A stretch of DNA of 64,000 nt from Gilliamella sp. Pra-s52 (GCF_009795805.1 NZ_WTEY01000001.1:248001-312000), one strand, 5' to 3'. Shown: positions 17,035-27,280, numbered from the stretch's first letter. The notes: generated by a model not told the origin, from the sequence alone. A program made the numbers and translations.

Positions 17035-18672
17035 ATGGTAACATCAAGTAAATTAGCAAAAATAACCAGAATTAGAGCTATTTCCGCAATATGGATTATT
17101 CCCATTGTTACAGCAATTGTCGGTCTTTGGATAATTTACTCTTATTTAGCCGATAGGGGAACCTCTTTCACTTTGCTTGCAAAAGATGCAAGTGGCATCG
17201 TTGCAGGGAAAACGACCATTAAAAACCGTAGTGTTGATGTTGGTATCGTTGATGAAGTTACTTTATCTGATGATTACAAGCAAGTGGTAATAAAAGGGCG
17301 TATTTATAATGATATGGAACCTTTATTAAAAAATGATTCAATTTTTTGGGTTGTTAAGCCTGAGATTGGGCGAGATGGGGTGACTGGATTAGGAACTATT
17401 TTATCAGGCGTTTATATAGAATTAGTTGCCGGAAACGATACGCACAGTTTTCAAAACAAACCTTTTACGCTTTCTGATACCCCACCATTGTCAGATCCAA
17501 GTATTAAAGGGATTCGCTTAAATTTAGAAAGTGAACAAAATGGTGTGATCCCAAGAGGAGCTTCTGTCATGTTTCATGGTTATCGTGTAGGTAATGTTGA
17601 AACTTCAGAATTTGATGTTGAAGCACGTAAAATGAAATATCAAGTTTTTATTACTAAACCTTACGATGTACTAGTAACACAAAATGTTCGTTTTTGGAAA
17701 GAAGGCGGGGTTAATTTAACTCTTTCTCCTCAAGGAGCAAATTTAGACGTTCCTTCTTTAGATGTCTTAATGTCAGGGGGGATTAGTTTTGATTTGCCTG
17801 AGGGGTCTAAATTAGGTGCACCTGCAGAACAAAACGCAGTTTATAAATTATATGAAGATAAAAAATCCATTAAAGATTCTCAATATACTGAATATAAAGA
17901 ATTTCTTGTTATGCTTTCTGATTCAATATCTGGGTTATCAGAAGGCGTTCCTGTTGAATATCATGGTATTAGGCTAGGAACAGTATCTAAAGTGCCATTT
18001 TATACAGCCGAGATGTTAGAAAAATCTTCGATTTTAAATAAAAAAGTACCAATATTAATTAGGATTGAACCTGCTCGTTTGTCTGAATTAGTTGATGAAA
18101 AAGTCGATATTGCGGCATTAATTATGAAAGAGCAAGAAAATGGATTAAGGGCTTCGTTAAAAACCTCAAACATGTTCACTGGTGCAATGTATATAGATCT
18201 TGATTTTTATCCTGATTTGAAAAATAAATATGACTTTAAAATGGCAAAACAGTTTGGTTACGACACAATTGAGGCGACTTCAACAGGAATTGCACAAATT
18301 CAATCCAAGGTTATGCAATTATTAGATAATTTTAATAGCTTGCCTCTTACCAATACTGTATCACAACTCAATCAATCGCTTGCTTCAAGTCAACATTTAA
18401 TGGATTCATTAAATCAGGTTATGTCTAGTAAAGAAATGCAGAATATGCCGAAAGATCTACAAAAGACATTACGTTCATTAAATAAAACATTAAAAGGATT
18501 ACAGCCAGGCTCTGAATTAAACAATCAAATGAAAGAAAGTTTGCAAAAAGCTCAACAAATGATGGATGAACTAACTCCATTACTTAATACTCTTAATAAT
18601 AAGAGTAATGCTTTGATCTTTTCTGCTTCTTCAAAGGAAGATCAAGAACCTAAAGCAAAAGGTAAAAAATAA
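17035..18672 (+). CDS. pqiB: PqiB, MCE-domain lipid transport tube
   Basis: A 545-residue protein with a single N-terminal membrane anchor (residues about 18-38) and three MCE domains starting near 45, 160 and 280, then a long helical C-terminal region (about 420-520) rich in Gln, Leu and Ser. In E. coli the hexamer forms a syringe-like channel across the periplasm. Its stop codon overlaps the ATG of pqiC by one base (TAATG), so the two are coupled. Confidence 0.96.
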   Translation: MVTSSKLAKITRIRAISAIWIIPIVTAIVGLWIIYSYLADRGTSFTLLAKDASGIVAGKTTIKNRSVDVGIVDEVTLSDDYKQVVIKGRIYNDMEPLLKNDSIFWVVKPEIGRDGVTGLGTILSGVYIELVAGNDTHSFQNKPFTLSDTPPLSDPSIKGIRLNLESEQNGVIPRGASVMFHGYRVGNVETSEFDVEARKMKYQVFITKPYDVLVTQNVRFWKEGGVNLTLSPQGANLDVPSLDVLMSGGISFDLPEGSKLGAPAEQNAVYKLYEDKKSIKDSQYTEYKEFLVMLSDSISGLSEGVPVEYHGIRLGTVSKVPFYTAEMLEKSSILNKKVPILIRIEPARLSELVDEKVDIAALIMKEQENGLRASLKTSNMFTGAMYIDLDFYPDLKNKYDFKMAKQFGYDTIEATSTGIAQIQSKVMQLLDNFNSLPLTNTVSQLNQSLASSQHLMDSLNQVMSSKEMQNMPKDLQKTLRSLNKTLKGLQPGSELNNQMKESLQKAQQMMDELTPLLNTLNNKSNALIFSASSKEDQEPKAKGKK

Positions 18673-19256
18673 TGAATAAAATACATAGAAAATTGTTTAT
18701 AGTTGTATTTATACCATTACTTGCTATATTAGTAGGTTGCTCAACTAGCACTCCAAGTAAAAGCTATTTTCAACTAACTAGTAATTTACCACCCCTTGTA
18801 TCGCAAAAAATAAAAACGACTAATCGTTTTATTTGGATTGAATCAGTCGATGTTGCGAGTTTTTTAAGTAAGCCGGGTATAGTATTACAAACAGACAATA
18901 TTAAATATGAAACGGCAACCCAGCATTTATGGGCTTCAACACTATCTCAGCAACTTCAAGAGAGGCTATCGCAAGATTTAACTGTTTTGTTGCCTAATTA
19001 TTTAGTATCGAGCCAGTCAATTACAGCACCTACACTAACAGTAAAATTATTTATTGATGGTTTTCATGGCAGTTATACTGGCGATGCGGTCATCAAAGGA
19101 CGATGGGTGATCACTGACTGTAAAAATAATATTGAAACAAAACCATTTGAGCGCTATGTTCCTTTAGAATCCAATGGATATAGTGCTTTAGTTAAAGCAC
19201 TATCAAAAGGTTGGCAAGATGAAGAACTGGACTTTGCTGGTTCAATAAAACATTAG
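18672..19256 (+). CDS. pqiC: PqiC, outer-membrane lipoprotein of the Pqi system
   Basis: A 194-residue lipoprotein with signal peptide ending LAILVGC (lipobox LVGC, Cys about 23) and an ABC-type transport auxiliary (DUF330/YmbA) domain, including YFQL and a conserved WIESVDVASFLSKPGIV segment. It is thought to anchor the PqiB tube at the outer membrane. It is the last gene of pqiABC and ends just before a hairpin terminator. Confidence 0.93.
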   Translation: MNKIHRKLFIVVFIPLLAILVGCSTSTPSKSYFQLTSNLPPLVSQKIKTTNRFIWIESVDVASFLSKPGIVLQTDNIKYETATQHLWASTLSQQLQERLSQDLTVLLPNYLVSSQSITAPTLTVKLFIDGFHGSYTGDAVIKGRWVITDCKNNIETKPFERYVPLESNGYSALVKALSKGWQDEELDFAGSIKH

Positions 19257-19266
19257 TGTTATAATC

Positions 19267-19297
19267 ATACTCTGTCAGAGTTTTGACGGAGTATTTT
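19267..19297. terminator. Hairpin terminator of pqiABC, shared with the pab genes
   Basis: Arms ATACTCTGTCA and TGACGGAGTAT pair over 11 bases with one wobble pair, followed by TTTT. It separates the converging pqiC and pabB genes. Confidence 0.8.
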
Positions 19298-19304
19298 AAA
19301 TCAA

Positions 19305-21065
19305 TTATTTTAATTGCAACTTAAAGTGACTAAAAACTTCATCATCAATCGTTATCCATTTGCGAACACTATTGATAAATGCAATTTTATCAGCATTGAT
19401 AAGATCGTCTTTTAAAATCGTTTTTTCTAACAATTGATTATGATCTAAATAAAATTGCCGCATGGTGCCTGCAAGTAATCCACACTCTTTTTTAGGTGTA
19501 ATCCATTGATCGTCAATTAGTAGTGCAAGATTACCATTAACAAATTCAGTTATTTCATTGTATTGATTAAAATTAATATATTCTTTTCCAGTAGTTAAAT
19601 CAGGAAAGTGCTTACGATTTGATGTTTTATGATACAAATAGATATTTTGATTATGAACACACTTTGTTGCTAATCGAATTTCATTAATTTTTATTGATGT
19701 GTTAATTATATTCTCGCTAATGGTATATAACCCATTTTTTTGCAGTAACACTCTGACTTTGTAGGTATTTACAATATTTTGAGTGGTTGTATTTGCTAAC
19801 TTAATAAGTTGTAACTTAATCGCATTAATATCACATTTAAAATCAAAATAATCAGCTGATTGTGCAAGCCGACTTAAATGTTCATTCAATAATAAAAATT
19901 GTCCTTTTTCTAGCAATAGCGATTCAATAATATATTTTGGTGAAGAAGTAGTGCGACTTAAAATTGCTGTTTTAGCTAAGATTTCGTTATATTCATCTTT
20001 TGATGTTGAGTCCCAAGTGATTCCCCCACCAACACCATAACGCATTTTTTGATTATGTATGGTTAATGTGCGAATTGGGATATTAAATACAGCTTTATTC
20101 ATATATGGTCCAATATAACCAATTGTTCCACAGTAAACACCACGTGGTGAATTTTCAGTATCTGCAATAATTTGCATGGTACTTGTTTTAGGCGCACCAG
20201 TGATTGAACCACAAGGAAAAAGAGCTTGAAAAATTTTAAATAAATTAAGATCTTCATTTAATTCTCCCTGAATTGTTGACGTTAATTGCCAAACGGTGGG
20301 ATATTTTTCGGCTGAAAATAGTTTGGGTACAGTCACTGATCCTGGTTTCGAAATTCGACTTAAGTCATTACGTAATAAATCAACAATCATCATGTTTTCA
20401 GCTTGGTTTTTTTCAGAAAATAAAAATTTTAATTGTTGCTTATCTTGTTGATTAGTTAAGCCCCGAGCAGTGGTCCCTTTCATTGGTTTTGTGGTAATGA
20501 TTTTATTATCTAATTTAAAAAATAATTCTGGTGAAATCGATAAAATATAATAATCGTCAAACTCAATGTAGGCGCAATAATCAGCTTGATTATTTTTTTG
20601 TAGAAAATAGTAATAATCAATAGCATTTTCATTAAATGGAGCGGTAAATTGAATAGTATAATTAGTTTGATAAGTATTGCCGAGTTCGATTTGTGATCGA
20701 ATAAAATCAATCTTTTTATTATATTCCTCAATTGATGTATCGCTTATCAAAGCAAAACTTGGTGGTATATAATCACTTATTTCTATCTGTTTTTGTTCAA
20801 CAATAGAAAATTTATCAAAAATACCAAATAACAATAGTGGCAACTCATGATTTTGTTTTGTTTTATGTTCACTATTGAAGCCCATTGCACTTTCATAAGC
20901 CAGATATCCGACTGCATAATAGCCTTGTTGTGTGAATTTTTCTATTTCATCCAATTGTTGTTTAATTGAAGAATAGTCATTTGTAGCAAAAACTTTTATT
21001 GGATTGCAAAAACATTTGTGTTGACCTTCAAAGTCGATATGAATTTTCATTTTAGTATTACTCAT
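19305..21065 (-). CDS. pabB: Fused aminodeoxychorismate synthase component I and aminodeoxychorismate lyase
   Basis: A 586-residue bifunctional protein for 4-aminobenzoate synthesis. The N-terminal part (to about residue 340) is a chorismate-binding PabB domain with KPMKGTTARG, RNDLSRI and GSITGAPK motifs. The C-terminal part (about 355-586) is a PLP-dependent PabC-like lyase of the class IV aminotransferase fold, with LYHKTSNRKHF holding the likely PLP lysine and EFVNGNLALL replacing the usual E-T-R-GN motif. E. coli has separate pabB and pabC. The chosen ATG overlaps the pabA stop (ATGAGTAA). A start 15 bases further in (MKIHIDF) is also possible. Confidence 0.92.
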   Translation of the reverse strand: MSNTKMKIHIDFEGQHKCFCNPIKVFATNDYSSIKQQLDEIEKFTQQGYYAVGYLAYESAMGFNSEHKTKQNHELPLLLFGIFDKFSIVEQKQIEISDYIPPSFALISDTSIEEYNKKIDFIRSQIELGNTYQTNYTIQFTAPFNENAIDYYYFLQKNNQADYCAYIEFDDYYILSISPELFFKLDNKIITTKPMKGTTARGLTNQQDKQQLKFLFSEKNQAENMMIVDLLRNDLSRISKPGSVTVPKLFSAEKYPTVWQLTSTIQGELNEDLNLFKIFQALFPCGSITGAPKTSTMQIIADTENSPRGVYCGTIGYIGPYMNKAVFNIPIRTLTIHNQKMRYGVGGGITWDSTSKDEYNEILAKTAILSRTTSSPKYIIESLLLEKGQFLLLNEHLSRLAQSADYFDFKCDINAIKLQLIKLANTTTQNIVNTYKVRVLLQKNGLYTISENIINTSIKINEIRLATKCVHNQNIYLYHKTSNRKHFPDLTTGKEYINFNQYNEITEFVNGNLALLIDDQWITPKKECGLLAGTMRQFYLDHNQLLEKTILKDDLINADKIAFINSVRKWITIDDEVFSHFKLQLK

Positions 21066-21627
21066 GGACAAAATTATCAATCATTTGTAAACCAAATTCG
21101 GTTTTAATTGCTTCAGGGTGAAATTGAACTGACTCTATAGGTAGCATTTTATGACGTAATCCCATAATCAATCCTTGATTGTTTCTAGCTGTTACAATCA
21201 GTTGAGAGTCTTTTGGTAAAAGCTTATCACAAGCAATTAATGAATGATAACGAACTACCGAAAGCGGACTTTTGATTCCTTTAAAAATTCCTTGACCATC
21301 ATGGGTTATTTCATCGACTTTTCCATGCATAGGTGTTGGTGCTTTGATGATTTTATAACCATAAGATTGAGCAATCGCTTGATGGCCTAAACAAACTCCT
21401 AATATTGGGCAAACACGACTAAATTCGGCAATTGTAGCAAGTGATATTCCAGCATTGATTGGAGAGCTAGGACCAGGTGAGATGATAATCTTAGAAAATT
21501 CGAGCTTTTTTATTTGTTCAATTGTCATTTCATCATTTTTTATTACTTTCACTTTTGCACCAACTTGGCACAAATAATCGTTAATATTGAATGTAAAAGA
21601 ATCATAATTATCTATTAATAATATCAA
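21058..21627 (-). CDS. pabA: Aminodeoxychorismate synthase, glutamine amidotransferase subunit
   Basis: A 189-residue class I amidotransferase that supplies ammonia to PabB. The catalytic triad is visible as Cys in GVCLGHQAI (about residue 79) and His-Glu in QFHPEAIKTE. The MILLIDNYDSFTFN start and GPSSP oxyanion segment are conserved. It could be mistaken for TrpG, but the coupled overlap with pabB assigns it to folate synthesis. It is divergent from rspA. Confidence 0.93.
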   Translation of the reverse strand: MILLIDNYDSFTFNINDYLCQVGAKVKVIKNDEMTIEQIKKLEFSKIIISPGPSSPINAGISLATIAEFSRVCPILGVCLGHQAIAQSYGYKIIKAPTPMHGKVDEITHDGQGIFKGIKSPLSVVRYHSLIACDKLLPKDSQLIVTARNNQGLIMGLRHKMLPIESVQFHPEAIKTEFGLQMIDNFVHE

Positions 21628-21826
21628 AATACAGTCCGTTAATTACATAGAGTATTGTTTTTAAAATACTGGCACTTGTAACAGTCAAATTCCAGCCATA
21701 ACAGAATGTATTATACCGTCAATGCAATTAAAAGAAGATATTATTGCTAGTTTATGATCTTTTATTTCTTTGTTTATACTAAGACACAAATTTTTCTTGA
21801 ATTTTTTGATAAAAAGCCTCTTTTTT

Positions 21827-21842
21827 TGTGACAGATTTCACA
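21827..21842 (+). promoter_or_regulatory. Consensus CRP-cAMP binding site upstream of rspA
   Basis: TGTGACAGATTTCACA matches TGTGA-N6-TCACA exactly. Its centre is about 86 bases before the rspA start, consistent with class I activation. It indicates catabolite control of the sugar-acid operon. Confidence 0.85.
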
Positions 21843-21846
21843 TAAG

Positions 21847-21866
21847 CATACAACCATTCTTGTATG
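21847..21866 (+). promoter_or_regulatory. Perfect inverted repeat, candidate RspR operator
   Basis: CATACAA and TTGTATG are separated by six bases and lie 5 bases after the CRP site. GntR-family FadR-type regulators bind short dyads like this, and the regulator gene ends the same cluster. Binding is inferred. Confidence 0.5.
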
Positions 21867-21879
21867 GTAGTATTTGTGT

Positions 21880-21895
21880 TGTTATTTTGATAACA
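21880..21895 (+). promoter_or_regulatory. Second inverted repeat ahead of rspA
   Basis: TGTTAT-TTTG-ATAACA is a perfect 6-bp dyad located 26 bases before rspA, where it would overlap the promoter or transcription start. It may be a second operator or an mRNA leader hairpin. Confidence 0.35.
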
Positions 21896-21920
21896 CCAAA
21901 TTCCACAAAAGAGGTATTGA

Positions 21921-23135
21921 ATGAAAATTGTAAAAGCAGAAGTTTTTGTATGTAGTCCAGGAAGAAACTTTGTCACATTAAAAATTACTACCGATGAAGG
22001 AGTATACGGTTTAGGAGATGCAACACTGAATGGGCGTGAATTATCGGTTGCTTCTTATCTAAAAGATCACCTTTGCCCACAGCTAATTGGTCGCGATCCG
22101 CAACAAATCGAAGATATCTTCCAGTATTTTTATAAAGGAGCTTATTGGCGCCGCGGTCCTGTTACCATGTCTGCAATTTCGGCAATTGATATGGCACTTT
22201 GGGATATTAAAGGTAAGTTAGCAAACATGCCATTATATCAACTACTCGGAGGTGCATCACGAACAGGCGTAATGGTGTATTGCCACACAACTGGTGCCAG
22301 TATTGATGAAGCACTTGATGATTACGCTAAACATAAAGAAATGGGTTTTAAAGCTATTCGTGTGCAATGCGGTATTCCCGGTATGAAAACGACTTATGGT
22401 CAAAGTAAAGGGAAAAATCTTGCTTATGAACCCGCAATACGGGGAAATTATCCTGAAGAGCAATTTTGGGCAACAGAGAAGTATCTTGATTTTATGCCTA
22501 AATTGTTTGAAGCAGTGCGGAATAAATTTGGTTTTAATGAACATTTGCTACATGACATGCATCACCGTTTAACACCAATAGAAGCGGCTCGTTTTGGGAA
22601 AAGTATTGAAGATTATCGACTATTTTGGATGGAAGATCCAACTCCTGCTGAAAACCAAGAATGTTTCCGTTTAATTCGTCAACATACTGTAACACCAATT
22701 GCTGTCGGTGAAGTATTCAATAGTATTTGGGATTGTAAACAACTGATCCAAGAACAATTAATTGATTATATTCGAACCACCATTACCCATGCAGGTGGTA
22801 TTACCCATATGCGTCGTATTGCAGATTTTGCTGCTCTTTATCAAGTGAGAACAGGTTCCCACGGACCATCTGATTTATCCCCAATCTGCCATGCAGCTGC
22901 ACTACATTTTGATATGTGGGTGCCTAATTTTGGTGTGCAAGAATTTATGGGGTATTCACAGCAAATGTTGGAAGTTTTTTCTCCGAATTGGACTTTTAAC
23001 GATGGTTACATGCATCCAAGTGACAAACCAGGGTTAGGTATCGATTTTGACGAAAAACTAGCTGAAAAATACCCATACAATCCAGCATATTTACCGATTG
23101 CTCGTCTTGAAGATGGCACATTGTGGAATTGGTAA
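21921..23135 (+). CDS. rspA: RspA, D-mannonate dehydratase-type enolase-superfamily enzyme
   Basis: A 404-residue ManD-type enzyme. The N-terminal lid domain ([27 protein letters not shown]) and barrel domain with HDMHHRL (metal-binding Asp and general-acid His), MEDPTP and GEVFNS (metal-binding Glu), and [11 protein letters not shown] are all present. The characterised family members dehydrate D-mannonate or related sugar acids to 2-keto-3-deoxy sugar acids. Ribosome site AAAAGAGGT. It heads a four-gene operon matching E. coli rspA-rspB-ydfJ-ydfI. Exact substrate cannot be told from sequence. Confidence 0.93.
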   Translation: MKIVKAEVFVCSPGRNFVTLKITTDEGVYGLGDATLNGRELSVASYLKDHLCPQLIGRDPQQIEDIFQYFYKGAYWRRGPVTMSAISAIDMALWDIKGKLANMPLYQLLGGASRTGVMVYCHTTGASIDEALDDYAKHKEMGFKAIRVQCGIPGMKTTYGQSKGKNLAYEPAIRGNYPEEQFWATEKYLDFMPKLFEAVRNKFGFNEHLLHDMHHRLTPIEAARFGKSIEDYRLFWMEDPTPAENQECFRLIRQHTVTPIAVGEVFNSIWDCKQLIQEQLIDYIRTTITHAGGITHMRRIADFAALYQVRTGSHGPSDLSPICHAAALHFDMWVPNFGVQEFMGYSQQMLEVFSPNWTFNDGYMHPSDKPGLGIDFDEKLAEKYPYNPAYLPIARLEDGTLWNW

Positions 23136-23150
23136 TTTAAAGGAGTTTAT

Positions 23151-24167
23151 ATGAAAAGTATTGTAATCAAACAACCCAATGAGTTAGTAATCGAGGAACG
23201 TGAAGTTCCTCAACCTAAATCAGGAGAAGTTAGAGTAAAAGTAAAATTAGCAGGTATTTGTGGGTCAGATAGTCATATTTATCGAGGTCATAATCCTTTT
23301 GCTAAATATCCAAGAGTAATTGGTCATGAATTTTTTGGTGTGATTGATGCAGTAGGTGAAGATGTTGAGCAATCAAGAATCGGCGAGCGTGTTTCTGTTG
23401 ATCCTGTAATTAGTTGTGGACATTGTTATCCTTGTTTAGTGGGACGTCCTAATGTTTGTACATCTCTTATTGTATTAGGTGTCCATAGAGATGGAGGATT
23501 TAGCCAGTACGTGATAGTTCCAAGTAAAAATGCTTATGTTATTCCAGATGAAATTAGTGATGAGTTTGCAGTGATGATTGAGCCATTTACTATTGCAGCA
23601 AATGCAACCAATCATTTAAAACCAACTGAGAATGATATTGCATTAATTTATGGTGCGGGTCCAATGGGATTAACGTCAGTACAAGCATTAAAAGGCGTTT
23701 ATAATGTTAAAGAAGTCATTGTTGTTGACCGGATTGAAGAACGCTTAAATATGGCAAAAAATAATGGTGCTGACAGAGTAATAAACAACACCTCTTTATC
23801 TTTAAAAGATGAGCTAGATAAACTTAATATTAAACCAACAGTTATTATAGATGCAGCTTGTCATCCATCCATTTTACAAGAAGCAATAACGATTGCATCG
23901 CCAGCAGCAAGAATTTTGATAATGGGCTTTTCAAATGAATCTTGTCAAATAACTCAACAAGGTATTACTAGCAAAGAATTATCTATTTTTTCATCGCGAT
24001 TAAATGCAAATAAATTTCCAGTTGTAATTGATTGGCTTAAGAAAAAATTAATTGATCCGCAAAAGTTAATCACACATAAATTTGATTATATACAAGTCAT
24101 TCAAGCGATAGAAACTTTTGAAAAAGATCAAAAACAGTGTTGTAAGGTGTTACTAACTATTATTTAG
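23151..24167 (+). CDS. rspB: RspB-like zinc-dependent alcohol dehydrogenase
   Basis: A 338-residue medium-chain dehydrogenase. Catalytic zinc ligands are Cys in GICGSDSH (about 37), His in GHEFFG (about 60) and the later Glu. The structural-zinc cysteines are in CGHCYPCLVGRPNVC. NAD-binding glycines are in YGAGPMG. It probably oxidises a sugar acid such as L-gulonate or a related substrate to the keto acid used by its neighbours. It starts 15 bases after rspA with AAGGAG. Confidence 0.88.
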   Translation: MKSIVIKQPNELVIEEREVPQPKSGEVRVKVKLAGICGSDSHIYRGHNPFAKYPRVIGHEFFGVIDAVGEDVEQSRIGERVSVDPVISCGHCYPCLVGRPNVCTSLIVLGVHRDGGFSQYVIVPSKNAYVIPDEISDEFAVMIEPFTIAANATNHLKPTENDIALIYGAGPMGLTSVQALKGVYNVKEVIVVDRIEERLNMAKNNGADRVINNTSLSLKDELDKLNIKPTVIIDAACHPSILQEAITIASPAARILIMGFSNESCQITQQGITSKELSIFSSRLNANKFPVVIDWLKKKLIDPQKLITHKFDYIQVIQAIETFEKDQKQCCKVLLTII

Positions 24168-24230
24168 GATTTTTTAAACACAGTTTTATTGATGATCTTT
24201 TTATATATAAAATTATAAGGCGAGTAATAT

Positions 24231-25580
24231 ATGAATAACATAGGAAATATTAAATGTGAAAGAAATTCTTCAGACTTAGTTAAAGCAGCTGTTTCAGGAT
24301 GGCTTGGAACAGCATTAGAATTTATGGATTTTCAGTTATATTCTTTAGGGGCAGCACTAGTATTTCGTGAAATATTTTTCCCTGAACAATCGGCAATTAT
24401 GGCTCTAATCTTAGCTATGGGAACCTATGGTGCAGGATACATTGCCCGCATTGTTGGCGCTTTTATCTTTGGAAGAATGGGCGATGCCATAGGTAGAAAA
24501 AAAGTATTATTTATAACAATTACTATGATGGGAATTTGTACAACACTTATCGGTATATTGCCAACTTATGCTCAAGTAGGTATTTTAGCTCCTTTAATGT
24601 TGGTTCTCTTACGTATAGTCCAAGGTTTGGGAGCTGGTGCTGAAATTTCTGGAGCGGGTACCATGCTTGCAGAATATGCACCTATAGGGAAAAGAGGTAT
24701 TATTTCTTCATTAGTTGCAATGGGTACTAATTGTGGCACATTAAGTGCTACTGCAATTTGGGCAGTTATGTTTTTTTTATTAGATAAGGAACAGCTAATT
24801 GCATGGGGATGGAGAATACCTTTTCTTGCTAGCGCGATTGTTATGATCTTTGCTATATGGCTCAGAATGAACTTAAAAGAAAGCCCTGTATTTGATGGTG
24901 TTAATGATGTAAATACCCAATCAATCAATGATAAACAACCAATCAAACACATTTCATTAATTGAAATGATAAAAAGTAAGTCATTTTGGTTAGCAACTGG
25001 TTTACGCTTCGGACAAGCAGGAAATTCAGGGCTAATTCAAACTTTTTTAGCAGGTTACTTAGTGCAGGCTTTATTATTCGAAAAAAGTATACCGACAGAT
25101 GCTTTAATGATTAGTTCAATTGTAGGATTTGTTACTATTCCTTTCTTAGGATGGTTATCTGACAAAATTGGGCGACGAATTCCATATATTATTTTGACAG
25201 TTTCTGCAATTATTCTTGCTTATCCAATGTTATCTATTGTTGTTGATAAAAGTCGTTCTGTTAACACTATAATGTTATGCTTGATTATTATTCATAACAT
25301 TGCAGTACTAGGGTTATTTGCACTAGAAAATATTACTATGGCTGAAATGTTTGGTGCTCGTAATCGCTTCACTCAAATGGCGATATCTAAAGAAGCTGGA
25401 GGTCTTATTGCTGTAGGATTTGGTCCTTTGTTAGCTGGAATTTTCTGTAATATTGTCAACGATTGGTGGCCAATTGTTGTTATGATTATTGTGTATTCTT
25501 TTATTGGCTTGATATCAGCGATTTTTATGCCTGAAGTTAAAGATCGTGGTTTATCTGATTTAAATGATGCCGCATTATGA
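24231..25580 (+). CDS. ydfJ: MFS metabolite:proton symporter, YdfJ-like
   Basis: A 449-residue, 12-span major facilitator of the metabolite:H+ symporter group. Landmarks are the GRMGDAIGRKK loop between helices 2 and 3 and GWLSDKIGRR in the second half. It is likely the importer of the sugar acid degraded by RspA, RspB and YdfI. In E. coli K-12 the matching gene is broken by a prophage, whereas here it is intact. A gap of 63 bases separates it from rspB. Confidence 0.85.
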   Translation: MNNIGNIKCERNSSDLVKAAVSGWLGTALEFMDFQLYSLGAALVFREIFFPEQSAIMALILAMGTYGAGYIARIVGAFIFGRMGDAIGRKKVLFITITMMGICTTLIGILPTYAQVGILAPLMLVLLRIVQGLGAGAEISGAGTMLAEYAPIGKRGIISSLVAMGTNCGTLSATAIWAVMFFLLDKEQLIAWGWRIPFLASAIVMIFAIWLRMNLKESPVFDGVNDVNTQSINDKQPIKHISLIEMIKSKSFWLATGLRFGQAGNSGLIQTFLAGYLVQALLFEKSIPTDALMISSIVGFVTIPFLGWLSDKIGRRIPYIILTVSAIILAYPMLSIVVDKSRSVNTIMLCLIIIHNIAVLGLFALENITMAEMFGARNRFTQMAISKEAGGLIAVGFGPLLAGIFCNIVNDWWPIVVMIIVYSFIGLISAIFMPEVKDRGLSDLNDAAL

Positions 25581-25603
25581 TTTAAGGTTTTTAAGGAAAA
25601 ATA

Positions 25604-27085
25604 ATGAAACTATCAACAAAAGCTATATCACAACTACCTAAAGAGGTAGTTGTACCAAACTATGATAGAAATAAGCTTAAAACTAAAATTGCCCATCTTG
25701 GTTTTGGTGCATTTCATCGAGCCCATCAAGCGGTTTTTACCGATATTTTAGCGGCTAAATATGGTAGTGATTGGGGATATTGTGAAGTCAATTTAATCGG
25801 TGGTGAAAAGCAAATTGAAGATTTAAAACAGCAAGATTGCTTATTTAGTGTTTGTGAAATGGCTTATGACAATTGGTCAACTCGAGTTGTTGGTGTCGCT
25901 AAAGAGGCATTACATGCCGATATAGACGGTATTGCCAAAATATTAGAAGTTATGACGTGCCCTGAAATTGCCATTGTGTCAATAACCGTTACCGAAAAAG
26001 GTTATTGCTATTTACCAGCAACGGCATCAATTGATACTAATAATACGCTAATTAAACACGATATTGAAAACCCAACTAAACCAAAAACTGTTCCTGGGGT
26101 AATTGTTGAAGCATTATACTTACGTAAAGAAAAAGGGTTAAAACCTTTTACTGTTATGTCTTGTGATAATATGCCAGAAAATGGTCATGTAACGCGGAAT
26201 GTTGTTTTGGCTTTAGCAAAACAGCGTGATCCAAATTTGGCTAATTGGATAGAACAAAATGTAACGTTTCCTTCGACAATGGTTGATCGAATAGTGCCAG
26301 CAGTAACTCCTGAAACTATGGTAAAAATACAAAACCAACTCGGAGGTATAGAAGATCCTGCTGGTGTTGCAGGCGAACCTTTTAAGCAATGGGTGATCGA
26401 AGACAATTTTGTTGCTGGTCGACCTGATTGGCAAAAAGCTGGCGCTGAACTAGTTAGTGATGTTTTGCCTTATGAAGAAATGAAATTACGGATGTTAAAT
26501 GGTAGTCACTCATTTCTAGCTTATTTAGGCTATTTAGCAGGATATTTACATATAGACGAATGTATGCAAGATCTTTTTTATGTTAAAGCTGCAAGGCATT
26601 TGATGATAAATGAACAGGCAAGCACACTACGAGTAAAAGGTGTTGATTTACAGGCTTATGCCGATTCGTTGCTTGATCGTTACCGTAATACAGGTTTAAA
26701 ACATCGTACTTGGCAAATAGCCATGGATGGCACTTTAAAGTTACCTCAGCGTATGCTTGATTCAGTCCGTTTTCATTTAGCAAATAATACACCATTTGAT
26801 TGCTTAGCTTTAGGTATTGCAGCTTGGATGCGGTATGTAAGCGGCACAGATGATGCAGGTAAGGTGATTGAAATAAGTGATCCAATTGCTCATAAGTTAA
26901 AAGAGCTAGTAGCAAATAGCCAAGATAATCAAGAACGAGTAAAATCGTTATTGTCATTATCACATGTATTTGGCGATGATCTACCTAACAATCAATATTT
27001 TGTTGAGCAGGTGACTAAAGCTTATTTATCTTTGCGGGATATTGGTGCTAAACAGTCAGTAAAACGGTTAGAAAAAATTTTTTAA
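25604..27085 (+). CDS. ydfI: Mannitol dehydrogenase-family D-mannonate oxidoreductase (YdfI/UxuB-like)
   Basis: A 493-residue polyol-specific long-chain dehydrogenase that interconverts D-fructuronate and D-mannonate, or a similar pair, with NAD. The N-terminal Rossmann region (IAHLGFGAFHRAHQAV), the central NDNMPENG-like segment (SCDNMPENGHVTRN), and the catalytic Lys and Asn-His pair in KLRMLNGSHSFLAYLG are present. Placement after the transporter gene supports YdfI rather than UxuB. Ends just before an intrinsic terminator. Confidence 0.9.
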   Translation: MKLSTKAISQLPKEVVVPNYDRNKLKTKIAHLGFGAFHRAHQAVFTDILAAKYGSDWGYCEVNLIGGEKQIEDLKQQDCLFSVCEMAYDNWSTRVVGVAKEALHADIDGIAKILEVMTCPEIAIVSITVTEKGYCYLPATASIDTNNTLIKHDIENPTKPKTVPGVIVEALYLRKEKGLKPFTVMSCDNMPENGHVTRNVVLALAKQRDPNLANWIEQNVTFPSTMVDRIVPAVTPETMVKIQNQLGGIEDPAGVAGEPFKQWVIEDNFVAGRPDWQKAGAELVSDVLPYEEMKLRMLNGSHSFLAYLGYLAGYLHIDECMQDLFYVKAARHLMINEQASTLRVKGVDLQAYADSLLDRYRNTGLKHRTWQIAMDGTLKLPQRMLDSVRFHLANNTPFDCLALGIAAWMRYVSGTDDAGKVIEISDPIAHKLKELVANSQDNQERVKSLLSLSHVFGDDLPNNQYFVEQVTKAYLSLRDIGAKQSVKRLEKIF

Positions 27086-27121
27086 AGCATTACTAATAAA
27101 ACTAACATAATTAATAAAAGC

Positions 27122-27155
27122 AAAGTGTAATTGTCTGCAATGGCGTTACACTTTT
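27122..27155 (+). terminator. Terminator of the rspA-ydfI operon
   Basis: AAAGTGTAA pairs with TTACACTTT over 9 bases, with a 15-base loop and a short T-run. It lies 37 bases after ydfI and ahead of the regulator gene, which has its own promoter region. Confidence 0.75.
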
Positions 27156-27280
27156 CACTTGTACCTCAATTTAGCCCAAACAATCTTTTTTATATTGATA
27201 GCCATTTATCAAAAAAACTTTTCTTATATTTAAAAATCCCCTACTATTCTTCATAATTTAATTTTTACCTAAGATGATAT

